Counted from the stretch's first letter, positions 1 through 9,698 are shown. The stretch is DNA of 64,000 nucleotides from an uncultured Clostridia bacterium (GCA_945923775.1 CAMELR010000001.1:124001-188000), one strand, 5' to 3'. Made by a program: numbers and translations. The notes: a model not told the origin generated them from the sequence alone.

Positions 1-336
1 GAGCTTCGCCGGGTCGGGAAGGTCGAACGGAACATACCTCAGCACAGCCGAAAACGACCCTCTCTGCTTGTAGATGTTAACACGGAATCGTCCCACCCCG
101 GCAACGGAAAGCGAAAAATCCTCCTCACGCTCAGGGAGCTGCTCCTCGGTGATATCCCTCTTTGCAAGGTGGAATATCTGAAGCACCAGATTCTTGGTGT
201 CCTCCGGGGACAGCGCGTCGCCGTCCATCTCGTACATTCTGCCGTTCGCCTTGAAGCTCAGAACCGCGCCGCAGACGATAAAAATATCCGCGGCCTGATT
301 CTCTGCTGCCTTTTTCAGTATATCCAGAATATCCAT
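1..336 (-). CDS. PilT-like twitching-motility ATPase, N-terminal part (runs off the window edge)
   Basis: Manual translation from ATG at 336: MDILDILKKAAENQAADIFIVCGAVLSFKANGRMYEMDGDALSPEDTKNLVLQIFHL...GRFRVNIYKQRGSFSAVLRYVPFDLPDP resembles the N-domain of PilT/secretion ATPases. Neighbours are pilin-like genes and GspF. Confidence 0.75.
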   Translation of the reverse strand, partial: MDILDILKKAAENQAADIFIVCGAVLSFKANGRMYEMDGDALSPEDTKNLVLQIFHLAKRDITEEQLPEREEDFSLSVAGVGRFRVNIYKQRGSFSAVLRYVPFDLPDPAKL

Positions 337-363
337 ACAACGCTCCTTTTCAAACCTGTTTAC

Positions 364-879
364 CTATACCAGATCCCCGCCGTCCCATACCGACGGGTGA
401 CTTTCACCGGAGATCTCCTTCTCCGTGCTGTTCCACTTTTCAATCCTGAACCGCTCCCCGGAAGGCGCGCTGAAGAACACAACGCTGACCGCCAGGGTCT
501 GCCGCTCGTTTATCGCCTGCGAGAATTCCACCCGGACTCCCCCGGCGATCCTCGCCGCGGAAACTCCCTCAACACCGGATACCGCCTCGATGAACCCATC
601 TTCGAAAGAGAATCCGTCAAGCGCCTCCGCCGCCAGCCCGTCGAGCTTGGAGAGCGTTTTCTTAGCCTCCATGTCAGCCGTGTAGTACTGCTGAGTGAAT
701 CCGTCGCTGCGGCTGGTCATCTTGTCGCTGGAATACACCGCCTGGAAGCTCAGCACCGCAAATATCGTAAGGCAGATCACAGTGAATATCAGCATTATCG
801 AGATGTACCCCACGCCGACAGTACCGCCGGATCTTCCCTTTTTCTCCGTATTATCCAACCGCTGCACCTCCCGGAACAT
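364..879 (-). CDS. pilus-assembly-associated membrane protein, single N-terminal TM (minor pilin-like)
   Basis: 171 aa ORF, hydrophobic segment GYISIMLIFTVICLTIFAVLSFQAV, tight packing in a pilus-like cluster. Confidence 0.6.
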   Translation of the reverse strand: MFREVQRLDNTEKKGRSGGTVGVGYISIMLIFTVICLTIFAVLSFQAVYSSDKMTSRSDGFTQQYYTADMEAKKTLSKLDGLAAEALDGFSFEDGFIEAVSGVEGVSAARIAGGVRVEFSQAINERQTLAVSVVFFSAPSGERFRIEKWNSTEKEISGESHPSVWDGGDLV

Positions 880-1315
880 ACGCGCCGCATTTCAGCGAAT
901 AGATCAATTCCTCGTCATCGCCGGAGTTATCGAAGAACTCCACCACCAGCTCGGAGTAAATACCCGCGGCGGTATCCTGCTTCTGTTCGTCCAGCCGCAG
1001 GATCACGTCGGAGGAATCCGCCGGGTAAAACCCGCTGTCCAGACCTATCTCAGCGCTTCCGGTGAAGTCGCGCAGATCTGCGCCCAGAGCCAGACTGACC
1101 GCCTTCTGAACGTCCCCGCTGACCGAGTAAGCCTCCGCGATGGACTGCGCGCACAGCGCCGCGCTCTGCCGCTGGCGGCTCCTGCGCTCAAGGCTGTCCG
1201 CCGAAGCGAAAACGCGGATAATTACCGCAAAGGAGATGACGAAGAACAGCAGCGCAATGATCATCTCCGCATAAAGCAGAACATTTGATCTTCTGTTGAC
1301 CTTCAGTCTTATCAC
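851..1315 (-). CDS. pilin-like/minor pseudopilin protein
   Basis: 154 aa, N-terminal TM MIIALLFFVISFAVIIRVFASAD, overlaps both neighbouring ORFs in the cluster. Confidence 0.6.
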   Translation of the reverse strand: MIRLKVNRRSNVLLYAEMIIALLFFVISFAVIIRVFASADSLERRSRQRQSAALCAQSIAEAYSVSGDVQKAVSLALGADLRDFTGSAEIGLDSGFYPADSSDVILRLDEQKQDTAAGIYSELVVEFFDNSGDDEELIYSLKCGAYVPGGAAVG

Positions 1316-1761
1316 CCTTTCCGAACCAGTATGACAGAGCTGCTGACGCCGCTGTCGACTGTAATTTCATAAAGCCCGTCGTGCTCGCTGAACTCCAGCG
1401 AGGAAGCCGCCGAAATGAGCTCCCCGCCGTCGGCTGTAAGCTCCCCGCCGGGAACCGTGTTTTTCTCATAAAGGCCGCCGTCGCCGCAGTAGATCACGCT
1501 GACCGTCCCGGCGCTCTCGATCGCAGCCGCGCTGCCGTCCTCAAGCAGTGTGACGTTTTCAGCCGCCCTGAGCTTATTCGATATGTATTTTATGGAAGCC
1601 GCCGTTCCGAAGGACTGCTGATATCCGGTCTTTATCCGGCTGTAGGTATCCGCAGCGACGGCGACCGCCATCAGCATACAAACCGCGAACAGCACGAACA
1701 GCAGCATGCTCCCGACCGCGGAAGCGGTATCTCCCATGCTCCTTGCCCTGTGATCCTTCAT
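1312..1761 (-). CDS. DUF4860-like membrane protein of pilus-like cluster
   Basis: ATG at 1761 preceded by GGGAGAA; N-terminal TM GSMLLFVLFAVCMLMAVAVAADTY. Confidence 0.6.
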   Translation of the reverse strand: MKDHRARSMGDTASAVGSMLLFVLFAVCMLMAVAVAADTYSRIKTGYQQSFGTAASIKYISNKLRAAENVTLLEDGSAAAIESAGTVSVIYCGDGGLYEKNTVPGGELTADGGELISAASSLEFSEHDGLYEITVDSGVSSSVILVRKG

Positions 1762-1762
1762 A

Positions 1763-2083
1763 TCAATTCTCCCTCCGGATAACCGTGACAGTCGGGCGGA
1801 CATTCGCCGCGAAGCACTCGTAATGCACCAGGTATTTGTCCTCGTCGAATACCACGCCGTAGCTTTCCGTGAGGTATTCCAGGCTCTCGGGGTACGCTCC
1901 CTCGACGGCGTAGCATAATGTCACGCCGTTTTCCACCGACTGCCTCACCTGAGCCAGCCGTTCCTCCTCGGAGGCGCTGGAAGCGTTGGAAAGCCCCATC
2001 ACCAGCCAGACGATCATTCCGGCGAACAGCACCAGCCCCAGTATCCAGGGCAGAGCCGCACGCAGTCCGGCAAAACGTTTCAT
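1763..2083 (-). CDS. pseudopilin-like small protein
   Basis: 106 aa, TM near N-terminus followed by ...VENGVTLCYAVEGAYPESLEYLTESYG, reminiscent of the pseudopilin GxYPxxLxxL segment. Confidence 0.5.
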   Translation of the reverse strand: MKRFAGLRAALPWILGLVLFAGMIVWLVMGLSNASSASEEERLAQVRQSVENGVTLCYAVEGAYPESLEYLTESYGVVFDEDKYLVHYECFAANVRPTVTVIRREN

Positions 2084-2101
2084 AGAAGTTCCTCCGTTCG
2101 C

Positions 2102-3151
2102 TCAGCCAAGCACTGACATAATGTTCATCAGCGGTATCATCAGCATGAGCAGTATCGCGCCGATGATAAGCCCCAGAATGATTATAATAGCCGGCTCGAT
2201 GACCGCTGTGATGTTCATAAGGCTGCGGGAAGCCGCCTCGCTGTAAGCGTCGCTGATACGCCTCCACACGCCCTCAAAGCTGCCGGAGCTGTATCCCAGC
2301 TTCAGCGAGCGCGCATAGAGCGGCGGAAGGAATCCGCTGCTGATTATCGCGTCCGGGAAGCTCTCGCCCTCGATGACGCGCTTTTCGCAGTCCTCGTATT
2401 TTTTCTTTATCCTGCCGTCAGTGATGAAGCTCTTGACATCGGAATGCAGCATCATCTCCGCCGGGGAAACGCCCGCCGAAACGGTCACGCAGACCGCCTT
2501 TGTGAGGTCTGCAAGCGCGAGCTTTTCAGAGATACCCCTTGTGAACGGCAGAATGCTGAACAGCCTGCGGATACCTCCGCCGGACTTTCTCACCGCCGAA
2601 AGCACGGCAGTGACCGCAGAAACCGCGATGATGGCGAGCAGAACTATCATAATTATGAGACCCGCTTGGTAAGCCATATCCACCGTATGCTGAACCGTGG
2701 CGCTGACGGAGCTGTCAAACTGCGAGAAAATATCCCCGAACATGGGAATCACCATCACAACAAGCACGATGATGACCACCGTCATCATCAGCAGAAGCAC
2801 CATCGGGTGAAGCACCGCGGAGCGCAGCATTCTGCGTATCTCGTCGCGCTCCTCATAGTATTCGGCAAGTCCCCTGAGGACGTCCTCGAGCTTGCCGCTC
2901 ATCTCGCCCAGCGCGACCATATCCACCGCGTACTCCGGGAATCGCCCGCTGCTTCGCATAGCCTGCGAGAGCGGCTCCCCCCTGTCGACCTCGGAGGAGA
3001 TCTCATTGCACGCGCTGACGAGCACTCTGTCGTCAGAATCGGCGCACAGCAGCCCCAGACCCTCGGAAACGCTCATTCCCGAGCCGAGTATCATCGCAAG
3101 CTGCTCGCACAGGAATTCCACCTGCGAGTATGTAAGTCTTTTCGCCCTCAT
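2102..3151 (-). CDS. type II secretion/type IV pilus inner-membrane protein GspF/PilC family
   Basis: 349 aa with two GspF-like repeats (LAMILGSGMSVSEGLGLL..., LTKAVCVTVSAGVSPAEMML...) and TM segments. Confidence 0.85.
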   Translation of the reverse strand: MRAKRLTYSQVEFLCEQLAMILGSGMSVSEGLGLLCADSDDRVLVSACNEISSEVDRGEPLSQAMRSSGRFPEYAVDMVALGEMSGKLEDVLRGLAEYYEERDEIRRMLRSAVLHPMVLLLMMTVVIIVLVVMVIPMFGDIFSQFDSSVSATVQHTVDMAYQAGLIIMIVLLAIIAVSAVTAVLSAVRKSGGGIRRLFSILPFTRGISEKLALADLTKAVCVTVSAGVSPAEMMLHSDVKSFITDGRIKKKYEDCEKRVIEGESFPDAIISSGFLPPLYARSLKLGYSSGSFEGVWRRISDAYSEAASRSLMNITAVIEPAIIIILGLIIGAILLMLMIPLMNIMSVLG

Positions 3152-3168
3152 TCAAATTTCCTCCGGTC

Positions 3169-4428
3169 TCAATAGTAGTACAGCGCGGCGTAGTTCCCGC
3201 TGTTCTGTATGTAATCGGCGATCTTCTCCTTGTTTGAAGAACCCGCGTAAAATGTCGTGTCAACGATGTTGTAGCCTTTTTTGGAAAGCAGCAGCTCCGG
3301 GGTTATCCAGCCGGTTTCGTCCGTCCAGACCTCGTTCCATGCGTGGTAGATGTTATCCGCCGCGTAGCCCACTGCCAGCCGCGCGGGGATCCCCTGCGAC
3401 CTGACCATAGCCGCCATCAGCGAAGCGTAATCGTAGCATATCCCCGATCTCTTGACAAGAACGCTGTCCGGGTCGGGAACGTAGCCGCTCTTTACCGTCG
3501 CCGCGAGCTGCGTGTCGTAGGTCACGTTGTCAGTCACCCACACGAAAATAGCCGCCAGCTTCTCTATCTCATCGGATTTCCCCGCGCAGACCTCCGCAGC
3601 TTTTTTCACCGCCGAGGAGCTCTGCGAGAAATTCACGTACTTATTCGGATACAAAAATGGCGAAGTTTCGCTGCGCAGCTTCACTGAAAACTCAGTTTCG
3701 AGCGATTTTGCGTACTTGTCGCCCTCGGTCTGCTCGTAAATCTGGACCTTGTAAGTACCGCTGCCGCAGCTTATCGGGAAGTACTCCGTAGCTCCACCGC
3801 CTGCGACGTCGTGGTCGTAGGTCTTGTCGCCGCATATCATTCGCAGCTTGACCCGCTTGCCGGATCCCTTCCAGCATACCGAGATGTAGCCCTCGGAGCA
3901 GTTGCTGTAATCCACCAGCACCTTGTCGTTGGAAGCGGTATCCTTACCCGGCGAAAGAGGAACCCTCACCTCGGGTATTACCACCTTTACCGGCTTGAGA
4001 GGCTCCGTTGCCGCAGTCGTAGTGGTAACAACGACTGGCGGAGCGGTCTGAGCCGGAGTCTGCGAAGTCGTGACCGCCGGAACCGAGCTTACAGCGGAAA
4101 CAGTTTCAGCCGGTTCATCACTGACCTGCGCCGTTTCATGCTCGATTTCCGCCGAAGCCTGCCCGGAGCCGCTCTCCAAAGAGCCAACCTCCGCAGAGCT
4201 TTCCTCCGCTGACGCCGCCTCCGACGTATCGGAAGTTCCAGCGGCGCCGGAGGTCTCCTGCATGGTGACTTCCGGCTCAGCGCCCCGCGAAACCGCAGAA
4301 ACGCTCGCCGAGGAAGCGGAGGTCTGCGGCCCGGACTGTACCGGCTTGTTGTCAGCGCTGCAGCCGCTTAGTAATACAAGTGCAAGCAGCGCGGCGGTAA
4401 ATTTTAACTTTTTATCCACAGACCCCAC
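3169..4428 (-). CDS. transglutaminase-like domain lipoprotein
   Basis: Lipobox LLSGC, long Ser/Thr/Glu-rich linker, then core ...RSGICYDYASLMAAMVRSQGIPARLAVGYA...HAWNEVWTDETGWI (Cys-His-Asp transglutaminase motif). Confidence 0.85.
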   Translation of the reverse strand: MGSVDKKLKFTAALLALVLLSGCSADNKPVQSGPQTSASSASVSAVSRGAEPEVTMQETSGAAGTSDTSEAASAEESSAEVGSLESGSGQASAEIEHETAQVSDEPAETVSAVSSVPAVTTSQTPAQTAPPVVVTTTTAATEPLKPVKVVIPEVRVPLSPGKDTASNDKVLVDYSNCSEGYISVCWKGSGKRVKLRMICGDKTYDHDVAGGGATEYFPISCGSGTYKVQIYEQTEGDKYAKSLETEFSVKLRSETSPFLYPNKYVNFSQSSSAVKKAAEVCAGKSDEIEKLAAIFVWVTDNVTYDTQLAATVKSGYVPDPDSVLVKRSGICYDYASLMAAMVRSQGIPARLAVGYAADNIYHAWNEVWTDETGWITPELLLSKKGYNIVDTTFYAGSSNKEKIADYIQNSGNYAALYYY

Positions 4429-4448
4429 CTCCTTTCAGCGGAAAATTT

Positions 4449-7400
4449 TTATCTATTGAGTCTGAGATTCCTGAGCAGAAGGTAGTTGTCGTCCACCGTG
4501 CTGAACACATGGCGGCTGCTGCCGCTGATTATTTCATTGATATACTCCCCCGCCTGGCGGTAGAACTCCTCCTCGTAGTGAACGATGTGGGCTCCGCCCA
4601 GCGGGAAGCTGTCGGAAGCATAGAAATTCTTCGAAATGTCGATGACATAGCACCCGGTAACGCTCGCGAAGCGTTCCTCGCACAGCGAGATGAACTTCTT
4701 CTTTATTTCGTACATGCCGTCGTCCTCAAGACGCCTGAGCCTGTTGTCGAGGTCGATATAGCTGTCCTTCGGCTCGGTCTTGAGAAGGATTATGTTCTCG
4801 CCGTACTTTTCAAGTATCATCTTTGCGAAGCGGGTCATATTGTCGAAGCAGTACTTCATGTCGCGCTTTTCAAAGAGGTAGCACTCCTGGCAGTCCTTCT
4901 GAATGCTCTTGTAAAAGTCCGTCCGGCAGATGAAATCGTCTATCTCGAACAGACCGCCCTTGTAGTCCGACATGCGGCAGATAAGGTCGTACATATCCAC
5001 GAGTATCCACCGTGATTCGCTTCCCTTGATGTCCGCGTCGCCGCTTCTCAGGAAGGAATCCTGCAATGTACGCCTGCGCCACTTGTTTCCGCAGAACGCC
5101 TCCGCGCCGTCGGGAAGCTCCGCCTTTACCGGCGGCTCAAACGCCAGTATCGGAGCCTGCTTGAAAATGTACGTGCCGATGTGCGCGTCCTTGCTGCGGT
5201 TTGCGGATTCCCTTGAAACGCAGCTTCCCCAGATGTCCAGGGTCATGCGGTTGAGCGAAGCGACGTAGCGCTTTATCTGCGGCTTGCCGCGCAGCAGGAA
5301 CGCAAGCTCCGCGCTCTCCTCGTTGACCGAAGCACCGATATCCGCCGAAAGCAGGCGCACCATCTTCTTGATGATGTTGAACTTTCCGCGGAACGCAGGC
5401 TCGAAAAACTCGTAGGATCTGTCAAGGTGTCCGCCAAGCAGAGCGTTGATTATCTCCGCCGCCCTGACCACCTCGTCGGCGCCGGGGTCGCTCGCAAAGA
5501 ACTCCCTGACGGAGGAAAGCTCGGTACTCCCCGCGCGCTTCAGCTGCATGATACGGCTTCCGTTCCTCGCGGCGAACTCCACGGAGGTGTACGCTATCAG
5601 GAGGTCGGCGGCGCAGTTCATATCCAGCAGCCAGTTCTGGTAGGAGCGCGCGGTCATATTCCGGTAGTACTTCATAACGCGCTCGAACCATATCTGCTCA
5701 TCGGGAATGTAAACGCTGGTTCTGCCGTCGCCGGCGCAGAGCTTCCTTGCAGCGCGGTAGCAGTCGAGATAGTAGTCACGCTCGAAATCCTTGCCGTCGC
5801 CGCCCGCCATGAAATAGCCGCCGGAAAGGTCGACCGTCATCGGGGAGGTCAGGGTGATGAAGTAGTCCTCCATAGCGCGCATGGTTCTGTTGATGTTGCT
5901 GCGGAGCGTGACGTTGCGCAGCTCGGAGTGTTCCGAAGCGCGGCTGCTGAGCCTGTGCCGGAACAGGATTATCCTGTCCTTCGGTATCGCTGAAATGAGC
6001 TGCTCCGCATAGCGCTTAACGAGCGGCTTCCAGATGTTTTCGCCGAACGGCGGATTGACCTTCGTGAAATCCTCGCGGTTCACGGTGAAGTACGCAAGCT
6101 GCCTGAACGCTTTGTTGTCCGTGAAGCAGCAGAACTCCTCCCCGGGCGCACCGTTGGTTTTCCATACGGCGATAGAAGCCGCCGCGAAGAAGTCCACCGC
6201 GCAGAAATCCGGCGCGGATTCCCTCACAGCCGCCGCAATATCCTTGTTCATATCCAGCCGAAGCCGCTCGTCGGCGTTATCCGGAAGCGCTCCCTCCGGC
6301 GCAGCCTTTGCGCAGCCGAGAGAGATCTGCGAGAGCCGCAGCCCGGATTTGTCCAGCCGGAATTCCGTACCCTGCGTGAAAATTCTTCCCAGCATAGGCG
6401 AACCGCTCAGGAACACCTTCGGGCGGTAGGCATAGCAGTTGATTCGCTTACCGATGACCTCCTTGGTGCGCTGTAAGGAAGCACGGCTCTCCGCGCTGTG
6501 CGGCGGGCTGACCGGAACTATCTCAGCGCCCCAGTCCCTGTCCTCCGTCATGCACGGAATGTAGGAGTATTTTGCAGAGATCCCGTCAGCACCGCGGGTG
6601 AGTTCCACGCGGAGTATTGCGCTGTCGCGGTTTCCGCTGAGCTCCGACATTGTGGTGAGGAAATTCCCGAGCGAATACGCGCAGGGAACCAGCCTGCCGT
6701 CCGCCGCGCCGATATAACTGAATCGCTGGACCATATGCGGGTGGGAGCCTACGATGAGGTCTGCCCCGGCGTCCGCCATGAATTGAGCCTCCTCGGCCTG
6801 ATCCTTCCTTATCCGCGGGGAGTTCATGCTCCCCCAGTGCTGATATGCAACTATGAATTCAGCGCCCATGCTGCGTGCGCTGTTCACAAGCTCGGTGAAG
6901 TAGTCGCGGCTGTAAAATCCGGCGGGGTTGACGAGACCGCTCTTTGAGAGGTCCCAGCCGGTGTTGTTGGTTATCATGGTCGTTGCGATGACCGCGACCT
7001 TTATCCCCTTTACGTCCGTCATGACCAGGGAATGCCCCATGCTGCCGATATTGAGCATACCGCAGCGCCTTATCTCGGAGTCGACCGCCTTCAGTCCCTC
7101 AACGCCGCAGTCGGAGTTGTGGTTGTTCGCGGTGACGACCGCGTTGAATCCGGCGGCAGCGACCGCAGAAATAAAAGTAGACGGCGAATTGCAGTTAGGC
7201 GCGCCGGTCAGCAGCCGGAGCTGCTCAAACTCGAACGGAGCGCGGTCGATACTGGTGGTCTCAAGCACTCCGGCGGTGAAGTCCGCCCCGGAGAGGATAT
7301 CCCTGACCCGCCTGAACGAATCGAAGTAGTCATGCTGGTGCCCGGAGGCAAGCCGCTGGTGCTTGACCGCGCACATGATATCCCCGGTGAACATCATGAC

Positions 7401-7946
7401 AGCCTTCTCGCGGCGCACGGAAAGGTCGCGCCCTACCTCCACGCGGGTGACGAAGGTCTGGCGGTTCTCGGAGGTTATCGTAATATGCGCCGTACCCTCT
7501 GCCTTTCCGGTGATCTGCCCGAGCGTATCCACAGGAACTATCTCCGGAGCGTCCGAAGAAAACGAAGCCTGCGGGACGCGGTTAGCCTCCTCCCAGAAAA
7601 GCTGAGCGGTCTCGCCGAGGTCAAGACATACCACCTTCTGCGCGGTGAGCTTGAGCGAGATCGGAACGAATCTGACCTTCTGCGAACGCTCACCGAGTAT
7701 CTCCCTGCCGTCCTTCACCGAATAAGCGCAGACCTCCGCAAAGTACTCCTTGCCGTTGGTGAAGCCAAGTATCACCCTGGAGCAGCCCTGCGCGTAGCGC
7801 GTCTTGAACACCTTATCCGGCTCGCTTCCGTCGTAGAAGAACATGCGGTATCCGGCTGCGCCCTTAACCTCGTCCCAGGTGAGCTGGGCAGACCTGTCCC
7901 TGCCGGTTATCCTGAAATTCTGCGGTGCCTTTAAAACCTGTGCCAT
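4449..7946 (-). CDS. multidomain CapA (PGA_cap metallophosphoesterase-like) protein with N-terminal Fn3/BIG2-like and C-terminal DUF6270-like domains
   Basis: 1165 aa; CapA motifs VMMFTGDIMCA...VVTANNHNSDCG...GADLIVGSHPHMVQ...YSLGNF; C-terminal LDIWGSCVSRESAN...FKQAPIL resembles DUF6270. Confidence 0.75.
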   Translation of the reverse strand: MAQVLKAPQNFRITGRDRSAQLTWDEVKGAAGYRMFFYDGSEPDKVFKTRYAQGCSRVILGFTNGKEYFAEVCAYSVKDGREILGERSQKVRFVPISLKLTAQKVVCLDLGETAQLFWEEANRVPQASFSSDAPEIVPVDTLGQITGKAEGTAHITITSENRQTFVTRVEVGRDLSVRREKAVMMFTGDIMCAVKHQRLASGHQHDYFDSFRRVRDILSGADFTAGVLETTSIDRAPFEFEQLRLLTGAPNCNSPSTFISAVAAAGFNAVVTANNHNSDCGVEGLKAVDSEIRRCGMLNIGSMGHSLVMTDVKGIKVAVIATTMITNNTGWDLSKSGLVNPAGFYSRDYFTELVNSARSMGAEFIVAYQHWGSMNSPRIRKDQAEEAQFMADAGADLIVGSHPHMVQRFSYIGAADGRLVPCAYSLGNFLTTMSELSGNRDSAILRVELTRGADGISAKYSYIPCMTEDRDWGAEIVPVSPPHSAESRASLQRTKEVIGKRINCYAYRPKVFLSGSPMLGRIFTQGTEFRLDKSGLRLSQISLGCAKAAPEGALPDNADERLRLDMNKDIAAAVRESAPDFCAVDFFAAASIAVWKTNGAPGEEFCCFTDNKAFRQLAYFTVNREDFTKVNPPFGENIWKPLVKRYAEQLISAIPKDRIILFRHRLSSRASEHSELRNVTLRSNINRTMRAMEDYFITLTSPMTVDLSGGYFMAGGDGKDFERDYYLDCYRAARKLCAGDGRTSVYIPDEQIWFERVMKYYRNMTARSYQNWLLDMNCAADLLIAYTSVEFAARNGSRIMQLKRAGSTELSSVREFFASDPGADEVVRAAEIINALLGGHLDRSYEFFEPAFRGKFNIIKKMVRLLSADIGASVNEESAELAFLLRGKPQIKRYVASLNRMTLDIWGSCVSRESANRSKDAHIGTYIFKQAPILAFEPPVKAELPDGAEAFCGNKWRRRTLQDSFLRSGDADIKGSESRWILVDMYDLICRMSDYKGGLFEIDDFICRTDFYKSIQKDCQECYLFEKRDMKYCFDNMTRFAKMILEKYGENIILLKTEPKDSYIDLDNRLRRLEDDGMYEIKKKFISLCEERFASVTGCYVIDISKNFYASDSFPLGGAHIVHYEEEFYRQAGEYINEIISGSSRHVFSTVDDNYLLLRNLRLNR

Positions 7947-7949
7947 TTG

Positions 7950-9698
7950 TCAACCCTCGTGTTCTGCTTTGTTGAATGAATTCCTGAGCTCCTCGAGCCT
8001 GCCGTAATTGCGGTAGAACGAATAGTACGCCCCGCAGAAATGCTGGATATCGTCAATCCTCATTCGGAAGCCGTCGTGCCGCACAAAGAACCCGCCCATA
8101 TCGCACGCCGGGAACTTCAGATACATGACGAACTCCGGATAGCCGTAGCCGTTGAGCATGTAGTCAGCGCGGTGGTATATAGTTTCCACGAACTTCTCAG
8201 CCCTGAACTTTTCAAGGTAGCTGCACTCCAACCCCTGTTCAAGAATGCGGGAATACATCTCGAACGTAACGCACAGCAGCTCGAGATAGGTGTGGTAGGT
8301 GGTGTCCTGATTGTAGATACGGTCGAGGTTCACGTTTGCGTTCTTCAGCCCGAAGCTCAGGTACTTATCCTCGGGGAGGTACTTTGTAAGCTCGTTCATC
8401 GCGTATGCGACCCAGTGGTCGCGGTACTTTTCGTAGCCCTCGCGGATAAAACGGTCAGCGGAGAGCGCCGCGGCGTCCAGCCACTTTTTGTCGCCGGTAA
8501 GCCCGTACAGCCGGGCAAGCGCGAACGTAGCCTCGCCGTCGTAGTACACGGTGCGGAACTTATCCTTTGGCGACAGCGTGGGGAAATTCAGCACGTGGAA
8601 AAAGCTGCCGTCGCGCTTGTCGAACAGCTCCATTATGCCGTTTCCAAGCTCCTCGCATAGCGTTCTGTATTTGTCGGTTCCTGCGACGTCCATGAATTCC
8701 GTCAGCATTATCACCGCGATGGCGTTTCCGCCCACCTTGACCTCGCCCTTGGACTTCTCCGCAAGGTAGACCGTGTTTGTAACGCCGGGGCGGTCGGGAT
8801 ACTTCTTGAACGTGTTCGCTACCATGTACCCTATCGCCTTCTGGATCTGATTCAGCGTGAATTTATCCTTCGTGAGCCTGTAGGAGCAGATAAGGCTCCA
8901 GATAGACGAAGAATGACGCAGGATATTGTACCCGGGAATTTCCTTGTGAAATATCGGGTAGTATCCATATTCAAACTTTCCGTCCAGCCCGACCATATTT
9001 TCAAGGTACTGAGACGCCGTTCTGATGACATCAAGCGCGGTCTTGTCGTCGAACTTCTCTATAATGCGCCTGCCGCAGTTGTTCCCGCTTTCGTAGAGCG
9101 GATATACGGCGTCTCCCGCTGTGAAGAAGCTGCGGCAGTCAAACAGCCGTACTTCCTCCGGAAAGCCGCCGAGCGTTTTCAGACCGCATTCCGAAAGCCG
9201 CTTGTTGACCCTGACAAGTTCGATTTTGTGCTCTTTGTAAGTGATGACCCGGGAGCCGTTTATCTCGCCTTCAATGAGCGCAGTCTGCATACCCTCGTCG
9301 AATGAAATACCGCGCCGGAAGAACTCATTGCGGCTTTTTGCGATGAGTTCCTCAAGCTTTGTAAACGGAACCTTTTCACTCCTGACCGTGATGTCCGACT
9401 TCACCCAGGCAGGATTCAGCCCGTTTTTCCTGACGTACTCCCGCGCATTCCAGCAGGCGCTGTCCCAGGCGGTTTCCGGAGACTCCCCGGCTCCACGGAG
9501 CACGGAAGCGCGCGTATTGATATCGCACACCGATATGAACGCGGCGTACTTCCCGCCGTTCATGGCTTCCGCGGACTCCTCCGAGAGCTTCTCAAAACCG
9601 CCGTTTTCCGCATAGCTTCCCCGCAGGATATCCATCTTTTTTTCAAGGCTGTTCATGAACTCAGCGATAACATGTGGATCAGATACTGCCATAGACAC
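7950..9698 (-). CDS. six-hairpin-glycosidase-like (alpha/alpha toroid) protein
   Basis: 582 aa; C-terminal repeats such as YYDGEATFALARLYGLTGDKKWLDAAALSADRFI typical of alpha/alpha toroids; only 3 nt from the CapA ORF. Confidence 0.55.
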   Translation of the reverse strand: MSMAVSDPHVIAEFMNSLEKKMDILRGSYAENGGFEKLSEESAEAMNGGKYAAFISVCDINTRASVLRGAGESPETAWDSACWNAREYVRKNGLNPAWVKSDITVRSEKVPFTKLEELIAKSRNEFFRRGISFDEGMQTALIEGEINGSRVITYKEHKIELVRVNKRLSECGLKTLGGFPEEVRLFDCRSFFTAGDAVYPLYESGNNCGRRIIEKFDDKTALDVIRTASQYLENMVGLDGKFEYGYYPIFHKEIPGYNILRHSSSIWSLICSYRLTKDKFTLNQIQKAIGYMVANTFKKYPDRPGVTNTVYLAEKSKGEVKVGGNAIAVIMLTEFMDVAGTDKYRTLCEELGNGIMELFDKRDGSFFHVLNFPTLSPKDKFRTVYYDGEATFALARLYGLTGDKKWLDAAALSADRFIREGYEKYRDHWVAYAMNELTKYLPEDKYLSFGLKNANVNLDRIYNQDTTYHTYLELLCVTFEMYSRILEQGLECSYLEKFRAEKFVETIYHRADYMLNGYGYPEFVMYLKFPACDMGGFFVRHDGFRMRIDDIQHFCGAYYSFYRNYGRLEELRNSFNKAEHEG

